From: Streptococcus oralis | GTDB taxonomy: Bacteria; Bacillota; Bacilli; Lactobacillales; Streptococcaceae | Assembly: GCF_016028255.1 (NCBI RefSeq) | Contig: NZ_CP065707.1 | Location: 1,627,001-1,691,000 of the forward strand | Direction: 5' to 3' | Length of the DNA stretch: 64,000 bases | Shown here: positions 27,613 to 35,670 of the stretch, in pieces | Position numbering within the stretch: position 1 is the stretch's first letter | Layout: every line of letters begins with the position of its first letter | Translations under genes and position numbers: made by a program | The notes under the pieces: generated by a model | What the model saw: the letters and a program-made list of their open reading frames with translations, nothing else | Told to the model about the DNA's origin: nothing | Database searches by the model: none

Positions 27613-27726
27613 TTACACTTCGAGCTCCTTTATGATTTGCTTCTCTTCTTTGGAAAGATTAAACAAATTAAGAACTAATAAATCGATTTTTTCTTTAAAT
27701 AATTCAAAAATTATTATTCTTAGATT
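27613..27726 (-). pseudogene. Stranded C-terminal end of a probable type IIG restriction-methylase
   Basis: Thirty-seven codons with no start, closed upstream by a stop, reading FKEKIDLLVLNLFNLSKEE then KQIIKELEV and a stop. The pattern 'ID.LV..L(Y/F).L(S/T).EE...I' is the familiar last 25 residues of Eco57I-like and related restriction-modification enzymes. It directly follows the two-gene module on the same strand. It suggests the site once carried a restriction system. The identification rests on a short motif. Confidence 0.5.
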
Positions 27727-27834
27727 TTATATTGTAATTTTAAACTTGTTTTTAATATCACGATTACATTTTTTTAGATGAAATTATCTCATTATTTAAA
27801 AATAATTTTTACTTAAAGTTAGATTAAATATATA

Positions 27835-28722
27835 TTAGTCCCATACAATCTTTCTCAACTCAGAGCGCGTGAGTTCTCCACGTTGGAATTTTTCCCATGA
27901 CTCCTCATAATTTATGTTTTTCATAGTTGCTTTTATTTTGAATTTTTTGTTATGTATATAATTTGATACCAGTGATTTATTAATTTTATCAAGTATATAT
28001 TGAAGCAGTTTTTTCTGGAATAGTTTTCTCTGAATTTCATTATACAGTATATAACTATCTGATAGGTCATCTAAAGAAAAGTTAAGACCTAAACCTCTCA
28101 TTTTTCTAAGCAATAATTTAGTGTTTTTATCTCTATGAACGCTAAAATTATATGTTGCTACTTTTTTTATTAATTCTAGTGATTTAGATGTTGTATTATA
28201 TTTTTCAGCCTGTTTTGCAAGCTTTGTAAAATGATTCTTTTTAAAACCTATTTCTCTTAAGTTAAAAGTGATTAACGTACCTTCGTTGATATCAAACTCA
28301 GAAATTTCATTCCTTCCTATCTTATAAAAAAATTTATTTTTCTTCAATATTCCCTTAACTTCACTAATATATATAGAACTAATGATTTTAGACGTGTTAC
28401 CTTGTTTATCGATTTGCTCTTCATATTCTGGCTTAATAAAAATGTATGCCTTTCCGTAAATAGCAATGCTGTACAGAACTCTATCTATATTTTGTCCAAA
28501 ATCGTAGGAAAAATAATATCTGGAAGCCTTATGGAATAATTTAACAATTTCAGAGTCGTTTGGTGTAATTTTATAAAAATCTTCTCCATTATGCCTTCCT
28601 TCATTTAAAGAAAACTCGTACCCAGAAAATAATTCTCTACAAATTAGTTGTAAATACAAACCTTCTTCGGGTTGTTTATATAACTTTTCAATTTTTTTAC
28701 TTACTTTTATATCCTTAATCAT
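27835..28722 (-). CDS. Unrecognised soluble protein of a two-gene module
   Basis: A 295-residue protein without signal peptide or membrane helix. I do not recognise its family. The first ~60 residues are helical and mixed, residues ~75-165 are beta-rich (IAIYGKAYIFIKPEYEEQI, FFYKIGRNEISEFDINEG), and residues ~165-250 are basic helices. The end reads SWEKFQRGELTRSELRKIV. The order 'YGKAYIFI ... tail GELTRSELRK' faintly recalls phage portal proteins, but similarity is at pattern level only. Its ATG overlaps the stop of the 813-aa gene by 8 bases, with GGGAGAAAG upstream, so the two are coupled. It is very AT-rich. Confidence 0.6.
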   Translation of the reverse strand: MIKDIKVSKKIEKLYKQPEEGLYLQLICRELFSGYEFSLNEGRHNGEDFYKITPNDSEIVKLFHKASRYYFSYDFGQNIDRVLYSIAIYGKAYIFIKPEYEEQIDKQGNTSKIISSIYISEVKGILKKNKFFYKIGRNEISEFDINEGTLITFNLREIGFKKNHFTKLAKQAEKYNTTSKSLELIKKVATYNFSVHRDKNTKLLLRKMRGLGLNFSLDDLSDSYILYNEIQRKLFQKKLLQYILDKINKSLVSNYIHNKKFKIKATMKNINYEESWEKFQRGELTRSELRKIVWD

Positions 28723-31156
28723 TTAATTCTTTCTCCCACGAAAAACTAGAATGAAACCTCTTTTCTTCAGGGACTAGAGGATTAATGCAGATAACCCAGA
28801 ATAATTCTGAAGGATTTGTTCTGAATCCATCATCCAAAATACTAGGGCAAAATACTCTTATTAATTTGCTATCAGTTTTAATTTTCGTTCCAAACATTGT
28901 GTTTTCAGTTTCTATGTTAGCAGTATTTATTATTGCTTTTACAACATAGTCATTCCAATTATTTGCTATGAGATCTCTTGAGTTCATAAAGTACCTTAGC
29001 TGATTTCTTAAATTCACATATTCCGTATACTGAATTGCAAGCTCTTTTGAATTTTCTTCATTATTATTTTGAAAGAATATTTCGGAAGTTTCTTTAACAA
29101 TTTCACTCCATTCTTTATCATTAAAAAATTCACCCCATATTATACCAAGACCACCAAGCTGAGCCCATTCAACAATCGGACAAGTAATCATATAATAAAT
29201 ATATTCTTTCCTATACAGATTTTTATTTTTATTAAAATATAATCTAATATATTCTTGATATAAAGGCATTATCTGAGTAATAATTTCAAAATTCTTTTTA
29301 AATTGTTTTTTATCTGAATTTACAATAGCTTCAATAGTATCTCTTGAGATTTGATTAAAGCATTCTCCTAAAAAGTCAGGAAATTCTCCTTCTCTATCCC
29401 AATTTTTTACAGTAAAAATACTTGAACATTTTCTATACATTTCTGGAATGTCTTGTTTGATTTCTCTAAATTTTTCTTTTAATTCATCCAATCTACTCTC
29501 TTCCCATGAATCTTCAGAATCAATATGACAACTAAATAGTTTAATCTCCAATTGTTTTGCAAATTCTAAAAAAATTGTCAACTCAGATTCGTACTTATAA
29601 AATTTAGAGATTAAAATACAAGATTCATAATACATTTTTTTCTCAAAAATAATATTACTTAAGAAATATATATGTTCAATTCCTTCTTTTACTACATCAT
29701 ATAATAAATTTACATAATCAAATTCTTCCTTAGCTACATATTGCTTGATCAACCAAACAGGAGTAATACGTTGCTTCTCGACATTAATCTCTAACAATAT
29801 TTTTTTAAAAATATCTATATCTCTTCTACCTCGAATAGTCTCTATAGAATTAAATGACTTTCCAGTATCAATTCCATCTATAACAGCTTTACTTATTTTA
29901 TCAATGTCTAGTGTCTTAAAATAATCTCTTGATTCTAAAATGATATTTAAATATAGAACAGAAATATATTCAATAACTGCAATAAAGGAAATATTTTCTT
30001 CCTTATTTTGAACTTCAATAGAATTTTGAATAATGTTATTTATCCAGTCTATATGTTCTAGGTAATAGCTCGCTTCTTTGTATTTAATTGCAGATTGACA
30101 AATTTTATCTAATACAACTAAATAACTGTATACAGTTTCAAAATCTTTTTCTTTTATCAAGTAGTTTACACATGTCTTGTTTATAGCCATCAATTCATTT
30201 TCAAACCAATAAATATCTGCTTCTTCTTTTGTACTTAACGGCGTTCCCGTATCTAATGCTACTAATACCTCTATATTATCTGCTAAATGCCATTGTTGAT
30301 ATTTAGATTTTTTTCTAAACCAGAGTGAATCCTTTGGTAAACCCTGTTTAATTGACCAATATTTATTTATTAGTCCTAAATTTTTACACATAAAATTAAA
30401 TACAGAAGAATTATCGGCTATGTCTGGATTGCAACCATATTTTTGAATTATTTTTAGTAACTCAATTCTATTTGAAGTAACTTTTCTAAAATAAGCCTGA
30501 TAGCTATTATCACTAACGTATATTTTATGTTTAAGATTTTTTGAAATCACTCTTTCTAAATATAAATGTGCATCATCTGATAATCTAAAAACATCAGATA
30601 ACTGATAAATTCTATTCCCTGTAATTCCAAAGTATATAACTACAAGTATAGACCATATTATCAATACTGAAACAGTTGCCCAACTAACTTTACAATTCAA
30701 TAATAATTCAACTAGTATAATTGTTCCATAAATAATAAAACTACTAATTACATCTAAACTCCTAACAGTCAAATGATCATATTGAAAAGCGATTGCAATT
30801 TTTTCAGGTGCATTAGCATATCTTGTGGAATATACACTTGAAATATTAGAACAATACAAACCTAAAATCACACCAGCAACACCTAGTTCCCCCAAAATAA
30901 CATCTCCTAATAGATTACTTTCTATTATCGTTGTTACACTAAAATTTAGAAGAATTCTATCAACTATCCCTAAAAGCAAAGCTAAAACAAGTCCTTTTAT
31001 TGCACCAGAGATAAATCTTGCAAAAAGAATATTTCTAAAAGATTTATACTCTTTGGATAATTGCCATTTACTATTTATTTTTAAACGTATTTTTTTAATA
31101 TAAAAAATAAAATTTAATATTTTATTTCTAATACTCCAGTATATTGCTGATTTCAT
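28715..31156 (-). CDS. Unrecognised large membrane protein of a two-gene module
   Basis: An 813-residue protein. Residues ~48-180 hold four membrane helices (about 50-72, 84-106, 134-154, 158-178). The remaining ~630 residues are hydrophilic, almost all-helical and rich in E, K, I, N, with repeated aromatic-helix patterns such as YLVVLDKICQSAIKYKEASY and CILISKFYKYESELTIFLEF. That looks like a TPR- or HEPN-like solenoid, but I see no catalytic motif, P-loop or nuclease signature. The start has only a weak SD. Base composition differs sharply from rplL next door. A helix bundle with a large cytoplasmic sensor and a small partner fits a membrane-acting defence or surveillance system; this is speculation. 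Confidence 0.6.
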   Translation of the reverse strand: MKSAIYWSIRNKILNFIFYIKKIRLKINSKWQLSKEYKSFRNILFARFISGAIKGLVLALLLGIVDRILLNFSVTTIIESNLLGDVILGELGVAGVILGLYCSNISSVYSTRYANAPEKIAIAFQYDHLTVRSLDVISSFIIYGTIILVELLLNCKVSWATVSVLIIWSILVVIYFGITGNRIYQLSDVFRLSDDAHLYLERVISKNLKHKIYVSDNSYQAYFRKVTSNRIELLKIIQKYGCNPDIADNSSVFNFMCKNLGLINKYWSIKQGLPKDSLWFRKKSKYQQWHLADNIEVLVALDTGTPLSTKEEADIYWFENELMAINKTCVNYLIKEKDFETVYSYLVVLDKICQSAIKYKEASYYLEHIDWINNIIQNSIEVQNKEENISFIAVIEYISVLYLNIILESRDYFKTLDIDKISKAVIDGIDTGKSFNSIETIRGRRDIDIFKKILLEINVEKQRITPVWLIKQYVAKEEFDYVNLLYDVVKEGIEHIYFLSNIIFEKKMYYESCILISKFYKYESELTIFLEFAKQLEIKLFSCHIDSEDSWEESRLDELKEKFREIKQDIPEMYRKCSSIFTVKNWDREGEFPDFLGECFNQISRDTIEAIVNSDKKQFKKNFEIITQIMPLYQEYIRLYFNKNKNLYRKEYIYYMITCPIVEWAQLGGLGIIWGEFFNDKEWSEIVKETSEIFFQNNNEENSKELAIQYTEYVNLRNQLRYFMNSRDLIANNWNDYVVKAIINTANIETENTMFGTKIKTDSKLIRVFCPSILDDGFRTNPSELFWVICINPLVPEEKRFHSSFSWEKELND

Positions 31157-31253
31157 TTCTTTTACCCGTGTTTTCTAATTAAAAAATATATCAGTCTTAC
31201 AAATAATACTAAAATTTAATAACTAATATATTCATTATATCAAAAAATAAAGA

Positions 31254-31285
31254 AAATCCCACCAAACATTTGTTTGGTGGGATTT
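31254..31285 (-). terminator. Terminator of the rplJ-rplL operon
   Basis: A perfect 15-bp stem (31254-31268 with 31271-31285) followed on the minus strand by TTTTCTTTATTTTTT. A second 12-bp hairpin with one wobble pair (31287-31298 with 31301-31312) lies between it and rplL. Confidence 0.85.
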
Positions 31286-31382
31286 AGGTGGAGAATGAAA
31301 TCATTTTCCACCATATTTCGCTATTTGACATTACTCAAAATCTTGCTAAACTGGGATTTCGCAATGTAATTGCGTACCCTTA

Positions 31383-31748
31383 TTATTTAAGAGTAACTGA
31401 AGCTCCAGCTTCTTCCAATTTAGCTTTGATTTCTTCTGCTTCTGCAGTTGGAACGCCTTCTTTGATGACACCTGGTGCACCATCAACAAGTTCTTTAGCT
31501 TCTTTAAGTCCAAGACCAGTGATTTCACGTACAACTTTGATAACGCCGACTTTCTTGTCGCCTGCAGCTGTCAATTCAACGTCAAATGAATCTTTAGCAG
31601 CTTCTTCAGCGCCACCAGCAGCAGCTACAGCTACAGGAGCAGCCGCAGTTACACCAAATTCTTCTTCGATAGCTTTTACAAGGTCGTTCAATTCAAGGAT
31701 TGAAGCTTCTTTAATTTCAGCAATAATGTTTTCAATGTTCAATGCCAT
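31383..31748 (-). CDS. rplL: 50S ribosomal protein L7/L12
   Basis: A 121-residue acidic stalk protein starting [20 protein letters not shown], an alanine-rich hinge ([18 protein letters not shown]) and a C-terminal domain [15 protein letters not shown] that binds translation factors. The start at 31748 has GAGGAAA in front; the ORF extends upstream five codons without reason. It is downstream of rplJ with a 75-base gap and its codon use is typical of highly expressed genes. Confidence 0.98.
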   Translation of the reverse strand: MALNIENIIAEIKEASILELNDLVKAIEEEFGVTAAAPVAVAAAGGAEEAAKDSFDVELTAAGDKKVGVIKVVREITGLGLKEAKELVDGAPGVIKEGVPTAEAEEIKAKLEEAGASVTLK

Positions 31749-31823
31749 TGTTATTTCCTCCAAATAAGTTTTAAATTTTATAATAGTTTTTTTCGTAGCT
31801 AGGCTACGCTACGTAGCTTAAGA

Positions 31824-32324
31824 TTAAGCTGCGTCTTCTTTGTTGTCTGCAACCGCTTTGACTGCAAGAGCAACGTTGCGCACTGGCGCTTGAAGTACAG
31901 AAAGGAGCATAGAAAGAAGTCCTTCGCGGTTTGGAAGAGTTGCAAGAGCAACGATTTCTTCTTTAGATGCGACAGCGCCTTCGATTGCACCACCTTTGAT
32001 TTCAAGTGCTTCAGCGTTTTTAGCAAAATCGTTCAAGATTTTCGCTGGTGCGATAACATCTTCGTTAGAAAATGCTACTGCAGATGGTCCAACAAATACT
32101 GATGCAAGATCTTCAAGACCAGCTTTTTCAGCTGCACGACGCAAGATTGAGTTTTTAATGACTTTATACTCAACTTCGCTTCCACGAAGCTCACGACGAA
32201 GAACTGTATCTTGCTCAACTGTCAAACCACGAGCGTCTACAACGACGATAGATGCAGCAGCTTTCATTTTTTCAGCTACTACGTCAACTAGTTCCGCTTT
32301 TTTAGCAATAATTGCTTCACTCAT
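31824..32324 (-). CDS. rplJ: 50S ribosomal protein L10
   Basis: A 166-residue protein, [20 protein letters not shown] onward, with the rRNA-binding domain and a C-terminal helix ([20 protein letters not shown]) for L12 dimers. The start at 32324 is chosen because GGAGGTGAAC lies 6-8 bases upstream; earlier in-frame codons fall in the leader. L10 represses its own operon by binding the leader when in excess; that is known for the family. Confidence 0.98.
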   Translation of the reverse strand: MSEAIIAKKAELVDVVAEKMKAAASIVVVDARGLTVEQDTVLRRELRGSEVEYKVIKNSILRRAAEKAGLEDLASVFVGPSAVAFSNEDVIAPAKILNDFAKNAEALEIKGGAIEGAVASKEEIVALATLPNREGLLSMLLSVLQAPVRNVALAVKAVADNKEDAA

Positions 32325-32532
32325 TAGTGTGTTCACCTCCGTAATTATTTTGCTTGGGGAATTTTTCCAAAAGAAAAACGCGCCCAAACCTAGACACGAA
32401 AGTACAATACGCTTCTTTTTACATGATACGTTTTGTCCTCGGTAGGATATTTATGAGTCGAGCTCCCCTACTGTCTTAGGCAGTTTTTTCAAACCGTATA
32501 TAAGTATAGCATAGACAAAAAAAGAATGCAAG
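32325..32532 (-). promoter_or_regulatory. Promoter and L10 leader of rplJL
   Basis: On the minus strand TTGCAT (32532-32527), an 18-bp spacer, and an extended -10 (TGC, TATACT 32508-32503) give a transcript with a leader of about 170 bases. The leader contains several complementary segments (for example AACTGCCT...AGACAGT-type repeats near 32470-32490) and fits the usual place of the L10(L12)4-binding autoregulatory leader. I did not fold it in full. Confidence 0.65.
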
Positions 32533-32560
32533 ATTTTTGCAAACTTTTTTTAAAAATTTT

Positions 32561-33820
32561 TTAAAGTTCTACTGTCAAAACTTGACCTTGCTTGACCACC
32601 TGTTCTCCATCGATATAAACATCATCGACATCACTGGATTTGACAGCATAAACCAGGTGAGAGAGCATATTTTCCTGAGGTTGAAGATGGATTTTTCCTT
32701 GTGGTTGAATGACCAGAAAATCTGCCTGTTTGCCAACTTCTAGGCTTCCTATCTGCTTTTCCATTCCTAGAACCTTAGCACCTTCTATTGTCAGAGCTTT
32801 GAGGGCTGTTTCGATAGGAAATTGACTGGCATCTCCACTCTTCATTTTCTGAAGGAGGGCTGCAGTCCGTCCTTCCTCAAACATATCTAGATTGTTATTA
32901 GAAGCTACCGAGTCAGTCGCAATTCCGACTGCTACCCCTGCTTTTTGGAGTTGAATAATTGGAGCAATTCCTGAGGCCAGTTTGAGGTTACTAATAGGAT
33001 TGTGAGCGATAGCCACTTGAGAGGTTGCCAAACGTTCAATTTCCCGCTCGTTTAATTCGACCCCATGAGCAAAAACAGACGGATGATCTAAGTAACCCAG
33101 TTCTTCTAGAAAGGCGAGGGGACGTTTGCCATAGCGTTTCAGGATAATTCCTGACTCTTCCTTGGTCTCCGCTACATGGATATGGATAGGAATGTCCAGC
33201 TCTTTTGCCATATCTAAGCTCGCTTGAAGCAAGTCTTTGCTACAGCTGTATGGAGAATGTGGCGCTACCATAACCTTGAAATTTGGATCTTCATATCCTA
33301 AGATTTCCTCGATGATAGCTCGTGTTCTGCTTATGGTCTCAGCAGTTGTTTCTGCCTCTGAAGAAAAGAGGGTCGGTGAGAAATAACAACGCATCTTGGA
33401 AGCCTTGACTGCCTGATAAATTTGCTCAATATCCACACCATTGGGATTATACATATCGTTGAAGGTTGTTGTCCCTGACTGGAGCATCTCCGTCAAAGCC
33501 TCTTTGACCGCCTTGGTAGTCATGTCGGGAGTAAATCCTGCTTCTGCTGGCCAAATATAGTTATTGAGCCATTCATGGAGATTACTATCATCCCGGATCC
33601 CTCGCAAGCCTGTCATGGCAGAATGGGTGTGGCAATTGACCAAACCAGGCATGATCCAGGCTCCCTGATAATCTATAATCTGCTCAGCTTGCTCTAAAAT
33701 TTCTTGCTTCTCTTGACCAACATAGACGATTTGAGATGCTTCAACAGCTAAGAGACCATCCAAATAGACATGGAAATCTTGGTCACAAGTCACGATATTT
33801 ACATGCTGATAGACTTTCAT
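32561..33820 (-). CDS. TRZ/ATZ-family amidohydrolase (probable MTA/SAH deaminase)
   Basis: A 419-residue metal-dependent hydrolase. The metal ligands are visible as NCHTHSAM (about residues 62-69), IHIHVAET (about 213-220), FAHGVEL and the catalytic IATDSVASNNNLDMF (about 301-315). This arrangement is that of S-adenosylhomocysteine/5'-methylthioadenosine deaminases and chlorohydrolases. The likely reaction is deamination of an adenosine derivative to an inosine derivative; the exact substrate cannot be read from sequence. It stands alone between rplJ and an ABC exporter, same direction, with its own short upstream region. Confidence 0.85.
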   Translation of the reverse strand: MKVYQHVNIVTCDQDFHVYLDGLLAVEASQIVYVGQEKQEILEQAEQIIDYQGAWIMPGLVNCHTHSAMTGLRGIRDDSNLHEWLNNYIWPAEAGFTPDMTTKAVKEALTEMLQSGTTTFNDMYNPNGVDIEQIYQAVKASKMRCYFSPTLFSSEAETTAETISRTRAIIEEILGYEDPNFKVMVAPHSPYSCSKDLLQASLDMAKELDIPIHIHVAETKEESGIILKRYGKRPLAFLEELGYLDHPSVFAHGVELNEREIERLATSQVAIAHNPISNLKLASGIAPIIQLQKAGVAVGIATDSVASNNNLDMFEEGRTAALLQKMKSGDASQFPIETALKALTIEGAKVLGMEKQIGSLEVGKQADFLVIQPQGKIHLQPQENMLSHLVYAVKSSDVDDVYIDGEQVVKQGQVLTVEL

Positions 33821-33920
33821 TGTTTTCTCCTTCTAAGACCTTGATTTTTTCTAGCTATTGTAACAAAAAAGTCACCCGAAGGCAACTTTTTTCGTTCATA
33901 AGATTTTAAAATAGAAAGGC

Positions 33921-35669
33921 TTATTCAGAGCTAAAAGCTGCAGCTTTTTGCATTTGGTAATACTTGCCCTTTCTAGCCATGAGCTCTTGATGATTGCCAT
34001 GCTCCACAATGTCACCATCTACCAAGACAAGAATCAAATTCGCATCCTGAATGGTTGACAAACGGTGGGCAATGATAAAGCTTGTACGTCCCTTCATGAG
34101 CTTGGCAAAGGCATCCTGTACTAGCACTTCTGTCCGTGTATCAATGGATGATGTCGCCTCGTCTAAGATAAGAATCTTTGGAATAGCTAGAAAGACTCGG
34201 GCGATGGTCAAGAGCTGAGCCTGACCAACAGAGAGAGATTCTCCTGCATTTTCCAACTTAGTATCATATCCCTGTGGCAACTGTTGGATGAAAAAGTCTG
34301 CATTGGCTGCCTTTGCAGCAGCAATCACCTGCTCCCGACTGGCATCAGGATTTCCAAAGACAATATTGTCATGAACGGTTCCTTGCTTGAGCCAGGTTTC
34401 TTGGAGTACCATGCCAAACTGCTGTCTCAATGACGCTCGGGTATAGTCGTAAATGGAACGACCGTCTAGCAAGATATCTCCCGAGTTAATAGGATAAAAA
34501 CGCATGAGTAGATTGATAAGAGTTGACTTACCAGCACCTGTCGGACCAACGATGGCTACCTTGCTACCAGCTGGGATATCGATGGATAAGTCCTTAATCA
34601 AGATCCTTTCAGGATTGTATCCAAAAGAAACATGCTTAAAGGAAATAGCGCCCTTGACTTGGTCGCTGGTCAAGACTTCCTTACCTGTTTCAGCCACCTC
34701 TGGACTTTCTAAGATAGCATAGACACGCTCTGCGCAAGCGAGAGCACTTTGCAATTCGGCTAGAACAGAAGAAATATCGTTAAAGGGCTTAGTGTACTGC
34801 TGAACATAGTTCAAAAAAGTCACTAAACGCCCAATGGTCAAGGTTGAACCCATCATGATACGATAGGCTCCCACTCCAGCAAGAAGGGCATAGATGAGTG
34901 CATTAACAAAGCGAGTTGAAGGATTAACCGTTGATGAATAAAAGATGGCTGACTGAGAATAGCCTGCGTAGTTGGCATTCGCCTCGTGCAGTCTTTGGAT
35001 AAACTCTGTCTGAGCATTGAAGGACTGGATAATAGTCTGCTGGCTAAGCGATTCTTCAATCAACTGAGTCTGAATCCCCCTCGTCTCTGTTTGCTTCTGG
35101 AAGAGATGATAAGATCGCTTGGCAATAAAGCGCGAGATCACCATGGACAGTGGTGTCAATAGCAAGACCAAGAGGGTCATGAGGAGGTGAATTTGAAGCA
35201 TGGCTAGGATACTAACCAAAATCATCAAGACGCCAATGAAAAATTGGTTGAAAATCATGGTCAAACCAGCTGCCAGCTGCTCTATATCTGTGGTCACACG
35301 ACTGACCATCTCTCCACTGCCCTGCCGATCCACAAAAGCAATCGGTAAACGATGGAGCTTATGGATGATTCGCTCTCGTAAGTCTTTGGTATAAGAGAAG
35401 ATTAAGCGATTATAGAGAAGGGGATTTGCCCATTGTACCAGTGTATTTCCTATGACCACCAAGATCATCTGAAGGAAAATCTGCCAAAAAACTGGTGATG
35501 AACCAGCCACTAGAACTTGGTCAATGACCTGCCCAATCAGAATAGGTAGGTAAATTGATAAGCCAACCTGGGCAATGGTTCCTAGAAAGGCTAGGAAAAG
35601 GAGGAAGGGATGGTTTGCTAAATCTTTGGCCAAACGTGAGAGTGTTTGATTTGCAGTTTGTCGTTTCAT
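33921..35669 (-). CDS. ABC exporter half-transporter, partner B
   Basis: A 582-residue type IV ABC exporter half: six membrane helices (to about residue 310) fused to an ATPase domain. Walker A is GPTGAGKST and Walker B ILILDEATS with the catalytic Glu intact, but the signature reads LSVGQ instead of LSGGQ. Its partner has the opposite defect, so the pair should form one canonical and one degenerate ATP site, as in LmrCD- or BmrCD-like multidrug exporters. The start at 35669 has AGGAGG in the partner's 3' end and is one base after the partner's stop. It has no signal of substrate specificity. Confidence 0.9.
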   Translation of the reverse strand: MKRQTANQTLSRLAKDLANHPFLLFLAFLGTIAQVGLSIYLPILIGQVIDQVLVAGSSPVFWQIFLQMILVVIGNTLVQWANPLLYNRLIFSYTKDLRERIIHKLHRLPIAFVDRQGSGEMVSRVTTDIEQLAAGLTMIFNQFFIGVLMILVSILAMLQIHLLMTLLVLLLTPLSMVISRFIAKRSYHLFQKQTETRGIQTQLIEESLSQQTIIQSFNAQTEFIQRLHEANANYAGYSQSAIFYSSTVNPSTRFVNALIYALLAGVGAYRIMMGSTLTIGRLVTFLNYVQQYTKPFNDISSVLAELQSALACAERVYAILESPEVAETGKEVLTSDQVKGAISFKHVSFGYNPERILIKDLSIDIPAGSKVAIVGPTGAGKSTLINLLMRFYPINSGDILLDGRSIYDYTRASLRQQFGMVLQETWLKQGTVHDNIVFGNPDASREQVIAAAKAANADFFIQQLPQGYDTKLENAGESLSVGQAQLLTIARVFLAIPKILILDEATSSIDTRTEVLVQDAFAKLMKGRTSFIIAHRLSTIQDANLILVLVDGDIVEHGNHQELMARKGKYYQMQKAAAFSSE

Positions 35670-35670
35670 G

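Larger units (their letters stand above)
27151..27834. other. AT-rich gap with gene remnants and a hairpin
   Basis: About 680 bases between the PH-like gene and the 295-aa gene. It holds a perfect 9-bp hairpin (27460-27468 with 27479-27487), a possible plus-strand coding remnant at about 27361-27489 (FSNQTPELYDESLMEQLE, stop at 27487) with an in-frame TGA upstream, and the restriction-enzyme-like remnant listed separately. No complete gene is present. Confidence 0.45.

Noticed and set aside
32325..32387. N-terminal extension of L10
   Set aside because: The frame is open but lies in the leader; the strong SD and L10 family start point to 32324.
31288..32445. Long plus-strand frames opposite rplL and rplJ
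   Set aside because: Serine/alanine-rich antisense shadows created by biased codon use of ribosomal genes.
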